Below the pieces are notes generated by a model. That model was not told the DNA's origin. It saw only the letters and a program-made list of their open reading frames with translations, and did no database searches. 64,000 bases of DNA from NCBI GenBank assembly GCA_030550095.1, contig JAUQQA010000002.1, forward strand, positions 88,025-152,024, in the 5' to 3' direction. Numbering within the stretch: the stretch's first letter is position 1; each line of letters opens with the position of its first letter. Positions 25,729 to 34,476 of this stretch are shown piece after piece. The DNA is from Chloroflexota bacterium. Its GTDB lineage: Bacteria > Chloroflexota > Anaerolineae > J036 > Brachytrichaceae. The position numbers were made by a program, and so were the translations under genes.

Positions 25729-27423
25729 GTGTCGGAGCGAACCTCACCCACGACCAAGCGACCGCCCGAGCGAGAGCAGGCGCTACGCAAGGCTTTGCAG
25801 CGCACGCGCAAAGAGCTTGCTGCCCTGCGCGAGATTCTGCTCTCAGTAAACGCCACCGCCGACCTGCGCACCATCCTCAACCGCATTGCACAGACCACCA
25901 CGCGCGTGATGCGCGTTAACTCCACATCTATTTACCTGCTCGACCACGCAACTCAACGCCTCATTCTGAAAGCCACGACGGGCCTGTTCCCGCAGGCGGT
26001 GGACCACAGCTACTTGAACATGGGCGAGGGGTTGACTGGCTGGGCGGCGCAACACCGACAAGTCGTCGCCGTGCGAGATGCGCAGCGCGACCCGCGCTTT
26101 CACGAGATCCCCGATACGCGTGAACGCTCCTTCAAATCGCTCATGGCGGTGCCCCTGGTGAGCCAAGATCGCGTCATTGGTGCGATGAACGTGCAGACCT
26201 ACCGCCGCCACACCTGGACGCCCACCGAGATCGAGTTCGTCTCGCTGATCGGCGAAGTGGTGGCTGGATTGCTGGAGCGCGCCATGCTCCAAGAGGAAAG
26301 CGAGCGCAAAATGCGCGAGCTGCAAGCGGTTGCTGAGGTGAGCCGTGCTGTCATCTCGCCGCTTTACTTAGACGACACCTTGCGCGTCGTCGCGGAGATG
26401 GGCGCGCGCGCCGTGAATGCGCAGCGCTGCTCGGTGTTGTTGCTCGACGAGGCAACGCAAACATACCAGCCGCGTGCAGTTTGGGATGCGGAGACCCACG
26501 TGCCGCTAGAGCCAGCGTGGGCGCTCGGCGCCATGCCGCTTACAGAGGCGCAGCAGGCCTGCTTGCAGCGCGGCGAGCCGGTGCTTGTGGCGCGGGTCTC
26601 TGGGGCGCTCCAAAACGAGCTCGGTGAATGGGCAGCGCGTGCAGGCGTTCAAACGTTGCTGTGCGTGCCCATGCAGGTGCGCGAGCGCTTGATCGGCTTG
26701 CTCAACATGTGGGCGCGTGATGGTCGCAGCTTTGGTGAGGCGCAGATCGCGCTGTGCAGCACGCTGGCAAATCAGATCGCGCTCGCTATTGAGAACGCCC
26801 ACTTGATCGGTAACGCCGCCATCGTGCGTGAGATGAACCACCGCGTGAAGAACAACCTGCAGAACGTGGTGATGCTGCTCCAAATGCAGCTCCACGAAGC
26901 GGAGCACCGTCCCTCCGCAAAGGAGCTGCTGCAAGAGAGCATCAATCGCATCATGACCATCGCCGCAGTGCACGATGCGCTTGCCCAGGAGGGATTGCGA
27001 CTGGTGAACGTGAAAGACGTGCTTACGCGCGTAGCACAGCTCACGCGCGCCAACATGACGCGCCCTGACCTTGCGCTCAACGTCGAAGTGTGCGGCGACG
27101 CGCTGCGTCTAAGTTCGCGCGCGGCGACGGCGCTGGCACTGTGCGTCAATGAGTTGCTTCAGAACGCCATTGAGCACGCCTTCCCTGGTCGGCAACAGGG
27201 CAGCATTGAGATTCGCTTGATAGACCTTGGCGGTGAGCTTGAAGTGGAAGTGCGCGACGATGGCGTGGGCATCAGCGAGCAGTTGCCCTCAAGCTTGGGG
27301 CTGAACATTGTGGAGATGTTGGTGCACGAGGACCTACGCGGCACGTTCACGCTGCGCCGTGATGCGCACGGCACTGTAGCGACCATCCGCGCGCCGTTTC
27401 GGCTTTTGGACGTGGGGGCTTAG
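25729..27423 (+). CDS. Cytosolic GAF-GAF sensor histidine kinase (HisKA_2 type)
   Basis: A 564-residue protein without membrane spans. A short coiled coil (about 15-40) precedes two GAF domains (about 45-185, with [20 protein letters not shown] and SLMAVPL; about 205-355). The HisKA_2 dimerisation segment follows with the phosphoacceptor histidine in [17 protein letters not shown] (about 367-383), then an HATPase domain with N box [15 protein letters not shown] and G box [12 protein letters not shown] domains bind small ligands, chromophores or redox groups; the signal is unknown. No response regulator is adjacent, so the partner is elsewhere. The GTG start is six bases after TAGAAC, predicting leaderless translation. 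It converges on the ABC ATPase by four bases. Confidence 0.9.
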   Translation: MSERTSPTTKRPPEREQALRKALQRTRKELAALREILLSVNATADLRTILNRIAQTTTRVMRVNSTSIYLLDHATQRLILKATTGLFPQAVDHSYLNMGEGLTGWAAQHRQVVAVRDAQRDPRFHEIPDTRERSFKSLMAVPLVSQDRVIGAMNVQTYRRHTWTPTEIEFVSLIGEVVAGLLERAMLQEESERKMRELQAVAEVSRAVISPLYLDDTLRVVAEMGARAVNAQRCSVLLLDEATQTYQPRAVWDAETHVPLEPAWALGAMPLTEAQQACLQRGEPVLVARVSGALQNELGEWAARAGVQTLLCVPMQVRERLIGLLNMWARDGRSFGEAQIALCSTLANQIALAIENAHLIGNAAIVREMNHRVKNNLQNVVMLLQMQLHEAEHRPSAKELLQESINRIMTIAAVHDALAQEGLRLVNVKDVLTRVAQLTRANMTRPDLALNVEVCGDALRLSSRAATALALCVNELLQNAIEHAFPGRQQGSIEIRLIDLGGELEVEVRDDGVGISEQLPSSLGLNIVEMLVHEDLRGTFTLRRDAHGTVATIRAPFRLLDVGA

Positions 27424-28148
27424 CGCGCGCTCAGCTCAGCAAGGCTGGCCTCAAGCCGCACGTCCTCGATCAGCTTGCCCTCGCGCAGGCGGAAGACGCG
27501 ATCGGCAATGCCCACCATCTCCTCGCTATGCGTCACCATCACAAGATTCTTGCCCGCTTGGCGCGTCAGCGCATCGAGCAGTTGCAACACTTGCTGCCCT
27601 GTGTCGTAGTCAAGGTTGCCTGTCGGCTCATCGGCGAGCACCACGAGCGGATCGTTGATCAACGCGCGGGCGATTGCGACACGCTGTTGTTCGCCTCCAC
27701 TCAGGCGCTCTGGGAAGGCATGCATGCGATGCGCAAGCCCCACCTGCTCGAGGAGCGCTTCAGCACGCTGCCGCGCCGTGTGCGTCGGTTGACCCCCTAG
27801 TTCTAACGGCAGCATCACGTTTTCGAGCGCAGTGAGCGTTGGGATCAGGTTGAACGCTTGAAAAACGAACCCGATGTTGCGCCTGCGGAAGAGCGTGCGC
27901 GCGTGATCGTCGAGGCGGTTGATGACCTGACCGCCTATGCGGATTTCACCTGCAGTGGGCGCATCAATGCCGCCGATCAAGTTCAACAAGGTGCTTTTGC
28001 CGCTGCCGCTCTTGCCCAGAAGCACAACAAACTCGCCACGCTTGAACGATGCGCTAACTTCGTGCAGCACAGTGCGGCGTTGACCGCCTTCTTCGTAGGT
28101 CTTCGTCACACGCTCGAGCTGAATCATCACCTCTGGGTCGCCCATCAC
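27420..28148 (-). CDS. ABC transporter ATP-binding protein, LolD/MacB type
   Basis: A 242-residue ATPase: Walker [19 protein letters not shown] (about 44-61), Q loop [18 protein letters not shown], signature [15 protein letters not shown], Walker [14 protein letters not shown], and H loop MVTHS. The ENVMLPLEL stretch and NLD after Walker B are typical of the MacB/FtsE/LolD group, which serves FtsX-like permeases. No permease gene is next to it, so its partner is elsewhere. The GTG at 28148 (followed by ATG) is eight bases after TACAAT on the minus strand (28162-28157). An internal ATG at 28127 begins the conserved fold and cannot be excluded. Confidence 0.9.
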   Translation of the reverse strand: MMGDPEVMIQLERVTKTYEEGGQRRTVLHEVSASFKRGEFVVLLGKSGSGKSTLLNLIGGIDAPTAGEIRIGGQVINRLDDHARTLFRRRNIGFVFQAFNLIPTLTALENVMLPLELGGQPTHTARQRAEALLEQVGLAHRMHAFPERLSGGEQQRVAIARALINDPLVVLADEPTGNLDYDTGQQVLQLLDALTRQAGKNLVMVTHSEEMVGIADRVFRLREGKLIEDVRLEASLAELSAR

Positions 28149-28221
28149 GCGACGCGATTGTAGTCAGCGCAGAATAGAAAATGAGCTGCTTCCCAAAGGC
28201 CCTCCGTAAAATGAAAGCCTC

Positions 28222-29733
28222 ATGCGGCTCTCGGCTTTGTTCTCTTCGACGCTGCGCGAGACACCAGCAGGAGTGACGCATGAAGGCTTGCGCCTCCTTG
28301 TGCGCGCGGGGTACGTGCGCTTGCTTGAAGGTGGGCAACGCGCTTACCTCCCCCTCGGTCAGCGCGCATTGAGCAAGCTCGCGCGCCTTTTAGAGTCGGC
28401 GGTGTGCTCAATAGGCGCTCAACCTGTTGCTGTGCCCGAAGTGCACGCCTTCGCACCGCTTGCGCGCAGCGTGGTTCGCTCGTATCGCCAGCTTCCACAG
28501 ATCGCTTACGCGCTCGAGCTTGGTGGCGCTGCACCCCGATTCCACCTATGGACGCTCACGCGCACGGCAGAAGAAGACGCACGCCTGCACGACTCCGTTC
28601 TTCAGGCGCTGCGCTCAGCGTTTGAGCAGGCAGGTCTCGTCGTGCAGCAAACCGAGCACGGCCTAGCCCGCTTCAACGACGCAGGCGAAGCGCTGCTTGC
28701 GAAGTGCGACACCTGTGGCTATCTCGATTTCGCGGACTGGGCACAGTTTGCACGCACTGCTGTTTCAAGCGCTGAAGCAAGGCTGCCATTGGAGCGTGTT
28801 TACACGCCCGCTTGCAAAACGATTGAAAGCCTCGCGCAGTTTTTGGGTATCCCCACCGCTGCAACGGCAAAGGCGTTGTTCTTCGTCGCTGCTTTCGAGC
28901 GCAACGAGCGGCTTGTGTTCGCTGTTGTGCGTGGGGATCTGCGGGTGAGCGAGGCAAAGCTGCGCAGCGCACTTGGCGCGCACGCGTTGCGCCCAGCGAG
29001 CGAGCTGGAGATCCGCAGCATCGGCGCTGAGCCAGGGTTTGCCTCACCGGTCGGTCTGGTGCGTGATGGGCGCTGGCTGCTGGTGGTGGACCCCAGCATC
29101 GTCGAGACACCCAACCTTGTTGCTGGCGCAAACGCGCCAGACTATCACTTGCGCAACACGAACTACGGGCGAGATTACACGGCTGATCTCGTCGCAGAGA
29201 TTGCGATGGCTCCAGAAGGAAGTCAATGTGCAAGATGTGGCGCACCGTTGCGTTGGGTGCGTGGCGATGCACTCGTGCATGAGCAGCAGCACGTCTATGA
29301 GGGGACATATCTCGACCCTGCGGGGAATGAGCGCACGCCTCTGCTACGGCTCTATAGCGCTGCACTCGATGACCTGCTCTGCGCGCTTGCTCTCACGTAT
29401 CGCGATGAATTTGGCTTAACGCTACCCACTTCTGTAGCGCCGTATCATGTTCACTTGGTCGTGTTGGGCAAGGACGAAGCAACCTATCGGCAAGCCGAAA
29501 CGCTCTACACCCAGCTCCTGCACCAGAACATCGAGGCACTCTTTGACGATCGCAGCGAATCGCCGGGCGTCAAGTTCAACGACGCCGATCTCATCGGCGC
29601 ACCAGTGCGGCTCACAGTGAGCGCGCGATCGTTGCAAGCAGGTGGCGTCGAAATGCGCTTCCGTGCCAAGAAGGAGACGATGCTCGTGCCCTTGGAGGCT
29701 GTGGTCGAGCGCGTAAGCGCAGCGCTTGCCTAG
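28222..29733 (+). CDS. ProRS-like protein with editing domain but lost aminoacylation motifs
   Basis: A 503-residue relative of bacterial prolyl-tRNA synthetase (usually about 570). The N-terminus (LRETPAG, YLPLGQRALSKL), two zinc-knuckle-like pairs (CDTC at 162-165, CARC at 336-339), the INS editing domain (about 196-330) and the anticodon-binding domain (about 405-500, DDRSESPGVKFNDADLIGAP) are all recognisable. The INS domain keeps the lysine (K217 in ATAKAL) and the GXXXP loop (GFASP, 272-276). The class II core is damaged: the stretch with GPTHEEV is missing, the motif 2 RDE is replaced (ALELGGAAPRF), and the motif 3 GIGVSR-type arginine is replaced (LYSAALDDL). It is unlikely to charge tRNA-Pro; editing or a regulatory role is inferred. 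TAAAAT (28207-28212) precedes the ATG by nine bases. Confidence 0.85.
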   Translation: MRLSALFSSTLRETPAGVTHEGLRLLVRAGYVRLLEGGQRAYLPLGQRALSKLARLLESAVCSIGAQPVAVPEVHAFAPLARSVVRSYRQLPQIAYALELGGAAPRFHLWTLTRTAEEDARLHDSVLQALRSAFEQAGLVVQQTEHGLARFNDAGEALLAKCDTCGYLDFADWAQFARTAVSSAEARLPLERVYTPACKTIESLAQFLGIPTAATAKALFFVAAFERNERLVFAVVRGDLRVSEAKLRSALGAHALRPASELEIRSIGAEPGFASPVGLVRDGRWLLVVDPSIVETPNLVAGANAPDYHLRNTNYGRDYTADLVAEIAMAPEGSQCARCGAPLRWVRGDALVHEQQHVYEGTYLDPAGNERTPLLRLYSAALDDLLCALALTYRDEFGLTLPTSVAPYHVHLVVLGKDEATYRQAETLYTQLLHQNIEALFDDRSESPGVKFNDADLIGAPVRLTVSARSLQAGGVEMRFRAKKETMLVPLEAVVERVSAALA

Positions 29734-30308
29734 CGGGCTGGTTGCCCTGCCAGCACCAGTTGCTCCCCACAGGGCGAGGCGCGTTCGCACCAATCCAACA
29801 CAACGTGAAGCTCGCCAATCACCTGAGCATTTGCCATGCGCGCTAGGTTATAGAGCGTAGGTTTCATGTTTTTGACCTCGTGCAAAGCGCCACGATCGGC
29901 GAGCCAGGTGAAGGGCCAAATTGCAGGCAGCGCGTAGAGCGGCACACGCATAAGGTGTGCCACAAGCGTAGCGCGCTCATCTACAGGGGTCAGCTCAAAG
30001 CCCCACAATTGCCCAAAAGGCGGCTTCTTGAAGCCAGGACCAGAAAGCCAAATGAAGCGATAGGGGGGCTCGTAAACCTGAATGTAGGAGCGTGTCGGGT
30101 ACTGATACCAGCCGAAACACTGCCGTGATTGGAAGCAGGAACCAACGCCTATAGGAGGTGGCGTTACCCAGCGCGTCTCCATGACCTCGCCGCTGCCTGC
30201 CAGCTCTGGATGGCGCAGCGGATCACTGACGATCTCAAATAACAGTTCACACGGCGCTGTGATCAGCGCCGTGACTGTTGCACTAGGAAATTTGATCCAA
30301 CGACCCAC
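29730..30308 (-). CDS. SRPBCC (START/polyketide cyclase-like) superfamily protein
   Basis: A 192-residue soluble protein with the helix-grip pattern: ATVTALITAPCELLFEIVSDP at the N-terminus, a central series of strands (GVGSCFQSRQCFGWYQYPTR, YRFIWLSGPG, LWGFELTPVDERATLVAHLMR) and a long C-terminal helix region (LYNLARMANAQVIGELHVVL). The fold binds hydrophobic ligands or lipids; no specific role can be assigned. The start is a GTG at 30308 close to a TTATAA. The 3' end overlaps the ProRS-like gene by four bases in convergent orientation. Upstream is a 335-base gap shared with the RRM gene. Confidence 0.8.
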   Translation of the reverse strand: MGRWIKFPSATVTALITAPCELLFEIVSDPLRHPELAGSGEVMETRWVTPPPIGVGSCFQSRQCFGWYQYPTRSYIQVYEPPYRFIWLSGPGFKKPPFGQLWGFELTPVDERATLVAHLMRVPLYALPAIWPFTWLADRGALHEVKNMKPTLYNLARMANAQVIGELHVVLDWCERASPCGEQLVLAGQPAR

Positions 30309-30643
30309 TTTATAAGCTCTACCTACAAGAGAATTCGGATGATCAGCGTGTAGATCCGCGATATAGGATTGTCAGACAAACTCCTATGTTCTGCAAGAGA
30401 CTGAGAGGAAACTGAAGTGCAACCAGGGAAGGGATAAATTCAACGACGTTTCCTTTAAGGAAGAATTTTCTGTGCTACAATGTTCCAAGCCAGGACAAGC
30501 TACGGCATCAGCTCTTAATTCTGCAGAGTTCAGACCGCGCTCCTGACCTCTTGCGACTATTCGCTGTCAAGCCCGCAGTTTGTGCATGGTGAAGCTGGAG
30601 CAGTGCGCCTTATTCGCGCTGCGATCTTTGGAAGGAATGTCTG
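30309..30643. promoter_or_regulatory. 335-base gap: divergent promoters and long leader of the RRM gene
   Basis: This gap is visibly more AT-rich than its flanks. TACAAT at 30476-30481 is the best -10 for the RRM gene and would give a leader of about 155 bases ending in a GGAAGG ribosome binding site (30629-30634). A small palindrome TTCCTTTAAGGAA lies just upstream at about 30450-30462. A long untranslated leader before an RRM gene recalls cold-shock mRNAs, whose leaders control translation; this is inference. No reading frame in the gap looks coding. Confidence 0.5.
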
Positions 30644-30970
30644 ATGAACACCAAACTGTATGTGGGCAATCTGCCCTTTTCGACTTCTGAGGCTGAATTG
30701 CGCGTCCTCTTTCAGCGTGTTGGCAATGTGCGGACCGTAACGATCCCTCTCGATCGTGAGACACAACGGCCGCGCGGCTTTGCTTTTGTTGAGATGGAAA
30801 CCCCGGATGAGGCGAGCGCTGCAATTCGCGCGTTCAATGGCCATCTCATGAACGGTCGTCCTCTCACAGTGAATGCAGCGCGCCCGATGGAGCCGCGCGG
30901 TAACAGTTTTGGTCGAGAGCGCAATCCTGCACGCAACGGCGGCCATCGCCGCAACTCTAATCGCTGGTGA
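30644..30970 (+). CDS. RNA recognition motif (RRM) RNA-binding protein
   Basis: A 108-residue single-RRM protein. RNP2 (KLYVGNLPF, residues 4-12) and RNP1 (RGFAFVEM, about 44-51) are perfect, and the tail (after about 85) is rich in Arg, Asn and Gly. This is the cyanobacterial/plant glycine-rich type of bacterial RRM protein, which binds single-stranded RNA and is often cold-induced. The ATG follows GGAAGG by about nine bases. The leader is long and AT-rich. The 3' end overlaps the convergent binding-protein gene by 14 bases. Confidence 0.93.
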   Translation: MNTKLYVGNLPFSTSEAELRVLFQRVGNVRTVTIPLDRETQRPRGFAFVEMETPDEASAAIRAFNGHLMNGRPLTVNAARPMEPRGNSFGRERNPARNGGHRRNSNRW

Positions 30971-31766
30971 TCGTTTCACGAAACCAACGCTTGGCAGTTT
31001 CTGCTAACACGCCTGCCTGATCCAAGTCATCGAGTGCGTGGTTGATCGCCTCGAGCAGGCGTGTCTCAGAGCGCGGGACAGCAATCACGTAAGGGATCGG
31101 GTTTGGTGAGAAGCAGTTAGCGCTTTCAGCGGGGCTGACAGGTGGACACCCTGCTGCAACAGCAAGTTCCGCAGGGAGGAGAGCAGCATCAGTCAGCCCC
31201 GTTTTGCTTGCAGCTAGTGCTTGCGCATGGCTCTCGAAAGGCACGCGGACAAGGCGGGGGATGCGACGCTCAAAGTGGCGCGCGAGACGATCCGCCTCGC
31301 TGCCACGAGCGACGGCAAGACGCCATCCGCGCAAGTCATCCACCGAGCGCAGGGGCGTGCGCGTCGTGTAGATGCGAAAGCCGGCGTCGAAGTAAGGGCG
31401 CGAGTACGCGAAATCAGCTGTGCGCAAAGGGTCGGGCGAAAGCATGGACATTGAGGCATCCACATAGCCCGCCGTGATAGCATCGTAGAAACCGTCAAAG
31501 CCGACGGGGATCGCTTCAAGTTGAACGCCAAGCTTTGCCACGAGGTGACGTGCGATGTCTGCCTCAAAGCCCTCCCAGCCCTTGGCACCGAAGAAGGAAA
31601 ATGGGCGCACACTTGGATCGATCCCAAGGCGCAGCACGCCGCGCGCCCGGAATGCCTGCCACCCCTGCTCAGCGAGCATCGCGGGTCTGATCACCGCCAA
31701 AGCGATCCAAAGCGCGACACCGATACCCAATGCTACAAAGCGCGTGCGCCGACGAAAGACGTTCAC
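30957..31766 (-). CDS. Family 3 extracellular solute-binding protein, membrane-anchored
   Basis: A 269-residue protein. An N-terminal hydrophobic span (about 8-30, FVALGIGVALWIALAVI) acts as signal or anchor, followed by the SBP_bac_3 pattern: GVLRLGIDPSVRPFSF, GFEADIARHLVAKLGV, FDGFYDAITAGYVDASMS, YSRPYFDAGF, LRGWRLAVARGSEAD and a final cleft strand. It probably binds a small polar ligand such as an amino acid. The GTG at 31766 overlaps the L,D-transpeptidase stop as GTGA, which fixes the start. No permease or ATPase is adjacent, and it is the last gene of a cell-wall operon, so it may act as a sensor or wall-linked binder instead of a transporter part. Confidence 0.85.
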   Translation of the reverse strand: MNVFRRRTRFVALGIGVALWIALAVIRPAMLAEQGWQAFRARGVLRLGIDPSVRPFSFFGAKGWEGFEADIARHLVAKLGVQLEAIPVGFDGFYDAITAGYVDASMSMLSPDPLRTADFAYSRPYFDAGFRIYTTRTPLRSVDDLRGWRLAVARGSEADRLARHFERRIPRLVRVPFESHAQALAASKTGLTDAALLPAELAVAAGCPPVSPAESANCFSPNPIPYVIAVPRSETRLLEAINHALDDLDQAGVLAETAKRWFRETITSD

Positions 31767-32218
31767 TGGATGATCACAGGCGTACCGAGCGGTGCCCATC
31801 GGTAGAGCCATGCGGCTTCACCGACGGGCAAATTAACGCAGCCATGGCTCATGGGTTGACCGAAGTTGTTGTGCCAATACGTGCCATGAATGGCATAGCC
31901 TCCTGCGCGGAAAAACATCACGTAAGGCACATTGGGCAGATCGTAACCGGGTCCGCGCATCCGCACGCGCAGGTACTTGCGATAGATGCGAAATCGTCCT
32001 CTTGGGGTGGGCGTGCGCGGTTTGCCTGTGGAGACGGCAGTTGAGCGCACCATGCGGTTGCCTTCCCAAGCAATGAGCCGTTGCTGCCGCAGAAGAACTT
32101 GTATCCACTTCTTGCCCTGCTGCTGAGAGGCAGCGCGTACTGGAGAGGCGCATAGGCTTGTGGCAGCGCCGAGCACTAGCTTGAGAAACGCACGTCGGTT
32201 AATGGGAAAGCGATTCAT
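31763..32218 (-). CDS. L,D-transpeptidase (YkuD domain)
   Basis: A 151-residue exported protein. The N-terminus NRRAFLKLVLGAATSLCASPVRA resembles a Tat or Sec signal (written here in part: twin arginine RR then a hydrophobic core). The YkuD catalytic motif is intact: AIHGTYWHNNFGQPMSHGCV, with the active-site His and Cys in SHGCVNL. It forms 3-3 peptidoglycan cross-links or attaches proteins to the wall. Its start lies within the end of the amidase gene (20-base overlap) and its stop overlaps the binding-protein gene, consistent with a polycistronic wall-remodelling unit. Confidence 0.92.
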   Translation of the reverse strand: MNRFPINRRAFLKLVLGAATSLCASPVRAASQQQGKKWIQVLLRQQRLIAWEGNRMVRSTAVSTGKPRTPTPRGRFRIYRKYLRVRMRGPGYDLPNVPYVMFFRAGGYAIHGTYWHNNFGQPMSHGCVNLPVGEAAWLYRWAPLGTPVIIQ

Positions 32219-32996
32219 TGCCCTGCAAGAAACACAGAATACCGTTGGCGATCCCTCTTGCCACTCGGTCTGCGTGGCGAGTCAGCACATCGCGGTCGAG
32301 ATACATGAACCCTGTCTCGATGATCACCGCGGGGGTGTTTGGATCGATCTCGCGGAAGGTGTGGTAGTGGGTCATGTCGCGAGTGATGCTATTCGCATGG
32401 AAGCGCAACCCTGTTGCCTCGGCGTAGTGTTTCACAAGGCATTCGACAAGATGATCGTCGCGCCCAGGAGGTCGGTGAGCAGCCCGTGCTACTTTGAAGC
32501 CAGTGGCAAAGTCGTTGATGTAGGTGCAAGAGTCAGCGTGGATGCTAACCAGAGCTGCTGCTCTGTAGCCCTCTAAGCGGGGATCGAATTCGTCGAGGAT
32601 GTCCACCAGAAACCCCTGCGCGCGCAGCAGCCCTGCAATGCGCTGGGCATGTGATGAATTGAGCTGAGCTTCGGTCAGCCCATCGGGGCATACAGCCCCG
32701 CTATCGCTACCTCGGTGCCCACTCACAAGCCCAATGCGTGGCGGTCGGGCCCCATCATCAGGGGCTTGTTCCGCTCCCGTTACGTCTTGAAGCAACAGCG
32801 AACGCCATCGCGCGCTACTTGCGCCGAGCAGGATAACTGCGAGGAGCACACCCGAAGCGAGAGCAACAAGCACTATCCAGCGCGTCACAGAGGAGAGCAC
32901 GCCAAGAAGGAGCAATGTGTGCGCTGGAGGCATGAAACGCCGCGCCTCGGGACGGTGCGGTTTGCTCGGCTTAGAGGAGATCTTGGTGTGTCTCAT
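32199..32996 (-). CDS. N-acetylmuramoyl-L-alanine amidase (Amidase_3)
   Basis: A 265-residue protein with one N-terminal membrane span (about 28-52, WIVLVALASGVLLAVILLG). The Amidase_3 zinc site is complete: LVSGHRGSDSGA (first His), LTEAQLN (Glu) and VSIHADSC (second His), and the catalytic glutamate lies in AVIIETGFMYLD. It cleaves the bond between N-acetylmuramic acid and L-alanine, from the outer face of the membrane. The ATG at 32996 overlaps the stop of the GNAT gene (ATGA). A longer frame to 33137 lies inside that gene and is not supported. Confidence 0.92.
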   Translation of the reverse strand: MRHTKISSKPSKPHRPEARRFMPPAHTLLLLGVLSSVTRWIVLVALASGVLLAVILLGASSARWRSLLLQDVTGAEQAPDDGARPPRIGLVSGHRGSDSGAVCPDGLTEAQLNSSHAQRIAGLLRAQGFLVDILDEFDPRLEGYRAAALVSIHADSCTYINDFATGFKVARAAHRPPGRDDHLVECLVKHYAEATGLRFHANSITRDMTHYHTFREIDPNTPAVIIETGFMYLDRDVLTRHADRVARGIANGILCFLQGNESLSH

Positions 32997-33856
32997 GGCA
33001 TAAGCGGCTTTTGCCAAACCCAAGCAGGCGTTCGCGTTGCCTTGAAGCCAAGTGCTGCATAGAGTTTGCGCGCGGCGTAATTGCCCTCCATTGTGTTGAG
33101 CGAGACGATGCGCACGCCTTGCCGCGCTAATTGCCACTGTGCCTCTAGGAGCAATGCCGTGCCGATGCCGCGACGGCGATACGCAGGGTCAACAGCTAAG
33201 CGGACGATGTGCACGCTCTCTGCATCATCGGATTGCTGAATGGCGCATAAGTAGCCCACCACTTCTGTTTCCACTTCCACTACCAGTGTGAGCCTCGAGC
33301 AAGCGAGCAGCCGCCGCAGATCAGCATTCCCCAGGCGCCAAGGCTCAGCAAAGGCGCGCGTATCGAGGCTGAGCAGCGAAGCAGTGTCGTCCGCTTGAAA
33401 CTCGCGCACGCGCCAAGGAGTGAGCAATCGCTGAGGCGCAATCAGCGTCTTACGCAAGGTGATTAGTGTCTCGACACGCGAAAATCCCAAAGTTTCAAGC
33501 AAGGCCCGCGAAGGCCATTCTGCAGGCAGAGAAAGGGTCCATAAACGATGCACGCCGCTTGCGCGCAGCGCTTCTTCCGCTTGGGTAAGGGCAAAGCGCA
33601 AGTGCTTGGTCTCAGATTTGCCATCTGCAATTGCCCACCAACGTATCCAACCACTCTCGTCATTCGCACACTCTGCCCCATCTTCAGGCGCACAACCTGT
33701 CGGTATCGCAATCACGGCAGCCGCTGAACTACGAAAACACCAACGGCTCTTCTCCCACTCTGCAGGCGCCCACCAATACAGCCAATCCGCAACGCGTCGC
33801 TGATGCTCTAAGTGGAAGAGCGAAATCCTCTCTCGGAAAGCCTCTTGAACTGACAT
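32993..33856 (-). CDS. Tandem GNAT acetyltransferase
   Basis: A 287-residue protein with two GNAT-like halves. The C-terminal half (about 145-287) is clear: VVGYLCAIQ, HIVRLAVDPAYRRRGIGTAL with the acetyl-CoA pyrophosphate loop RRRGIG, and NYAARKLYAALGFK, closest to RimI/mycothiol-synthase-like enzymes. The N-terminal half keeps only weak traces (ALLETLGFSRVETLITLRK) and probably lost catalysis. The substrate is unknown. The ATG shares one base with the rdgB stop (TGATG), so the two are coupled. It is followed by the amidase gene with a four-base overlap. Confidence 0.87.
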   Translation of the reverse strand: MSVQEAFRERISLFHLEHQRRVADWLYWWAPAEWEKSRWCFRSSAAAVIAIPTGCAPEDGAECANDESGWIRWWAIADGKSETKHLRFALTQAEEALRASGVHRLWTLSLPAEWPSRALLETLGFSRVETLITLRKTLIAPQRLLTPWRVREFQADDTASLLSLDTRAFAEPWRLGNADLRRLLACSRLTLVVEVETEVVGYLCAIQQSDDAESVHIVRLAVDPAYRRRGIGTALLLEAQWQLARQGVRIVSLNTMEGNYAARKLYAALGFKATRTPAWVWQKPLMP

Positions 33857-34470
33857 CAGCGTCCTGTTTGCGATCTTAGCCAAAGCAGTAAGGCTTGCAT
33901 AGCAAGCCCGCGGTGGCTTAGCGCGTGTTTCTCTTCTGGGCGCATTTCCGCGAAGGTGCGCCGTTCACCATCGGGGATAAAGACAGGATCAAAGCCGAAG
34001 CCCAAGAGTCCTCGCTTCTCCGTCGCAATGTATCCGCTACATGTGCCCTCAAACACGAAAATGTTCTCCTCTGGGCTCACAAGCACGAGCACGCATCGGA
34101 AGCGGGCTTTTCGCTGTGTTGGAGGAACTGCAGCTAGCGCTTCGAGCAGTGCTGCACATCCATCTCCGTTTGGTGCTTGCTGGTGATAACGAGCAGAGTG
34201 GATGCCTGGCTTGCCACCCAGCGCATCTACCTCAAGACCAGAATCATCGGCAAGCACCCAAATCCCACGCTGCAACGCTTCTCGAAGTGCGAGTGCTTTC
34301 TGCAAGGCGTTGTCGCGATAAGTAAGCGCTGTCTCAGCAGCCTCGAACATCAGGCCGAGATCGCGAGGAAGATGCCAACGCAGAACTTCTTCTCCCCCAA
34401 ACAAAGCAGCAATTTGCTGCACTTCTTTGATCTTGTGCGCGTTGTTTGTAGCGAGAGCGATCTCGATCAT
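33856..34470 (-). CDS. rdgB: Non-canonical purine NTP pyrophosphatase (RdgB/HAM1)
   Basis: A 204-residue protein of normal family length: ALATNNAHKIKEV at the N-terminus, ETALTYRDNALQKA, the catalytic LADDSGLEVDALGGKPGIHSARY, and the C-terminal GFGFDPVFIPDG and HRGLAMQALL. It hydrolyses dITP, dXTP and similar damaged nucleotides to monophosphates. It follows metF by six bases and overlaps the GNAT start by one base, so it belongs to the same long operon. Base composition here is less GC-skewed at third positions than in the pentose-phosphate genes. Confidence 0.95.
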   Translation of the reverse strand: MIEIALATNNAHKIKEVQQIAALFGGEEVLRWHLPRDLGLMFEAAETALTYRDNALQKALALREALQRGIWVLADDSGLEVDALGGKPGIHSARYHQQAPNGDGCAALLEALAAVPPTQRKARFRCVLVLVSPEENIFVFEGTCSGYIATEKRGLLGFGFDPVFIPDGERRTFAEMRPEEKHALSHRGLAMQALLLWLRSQTGR

Positions 34471-34476
34471 TGGGCT

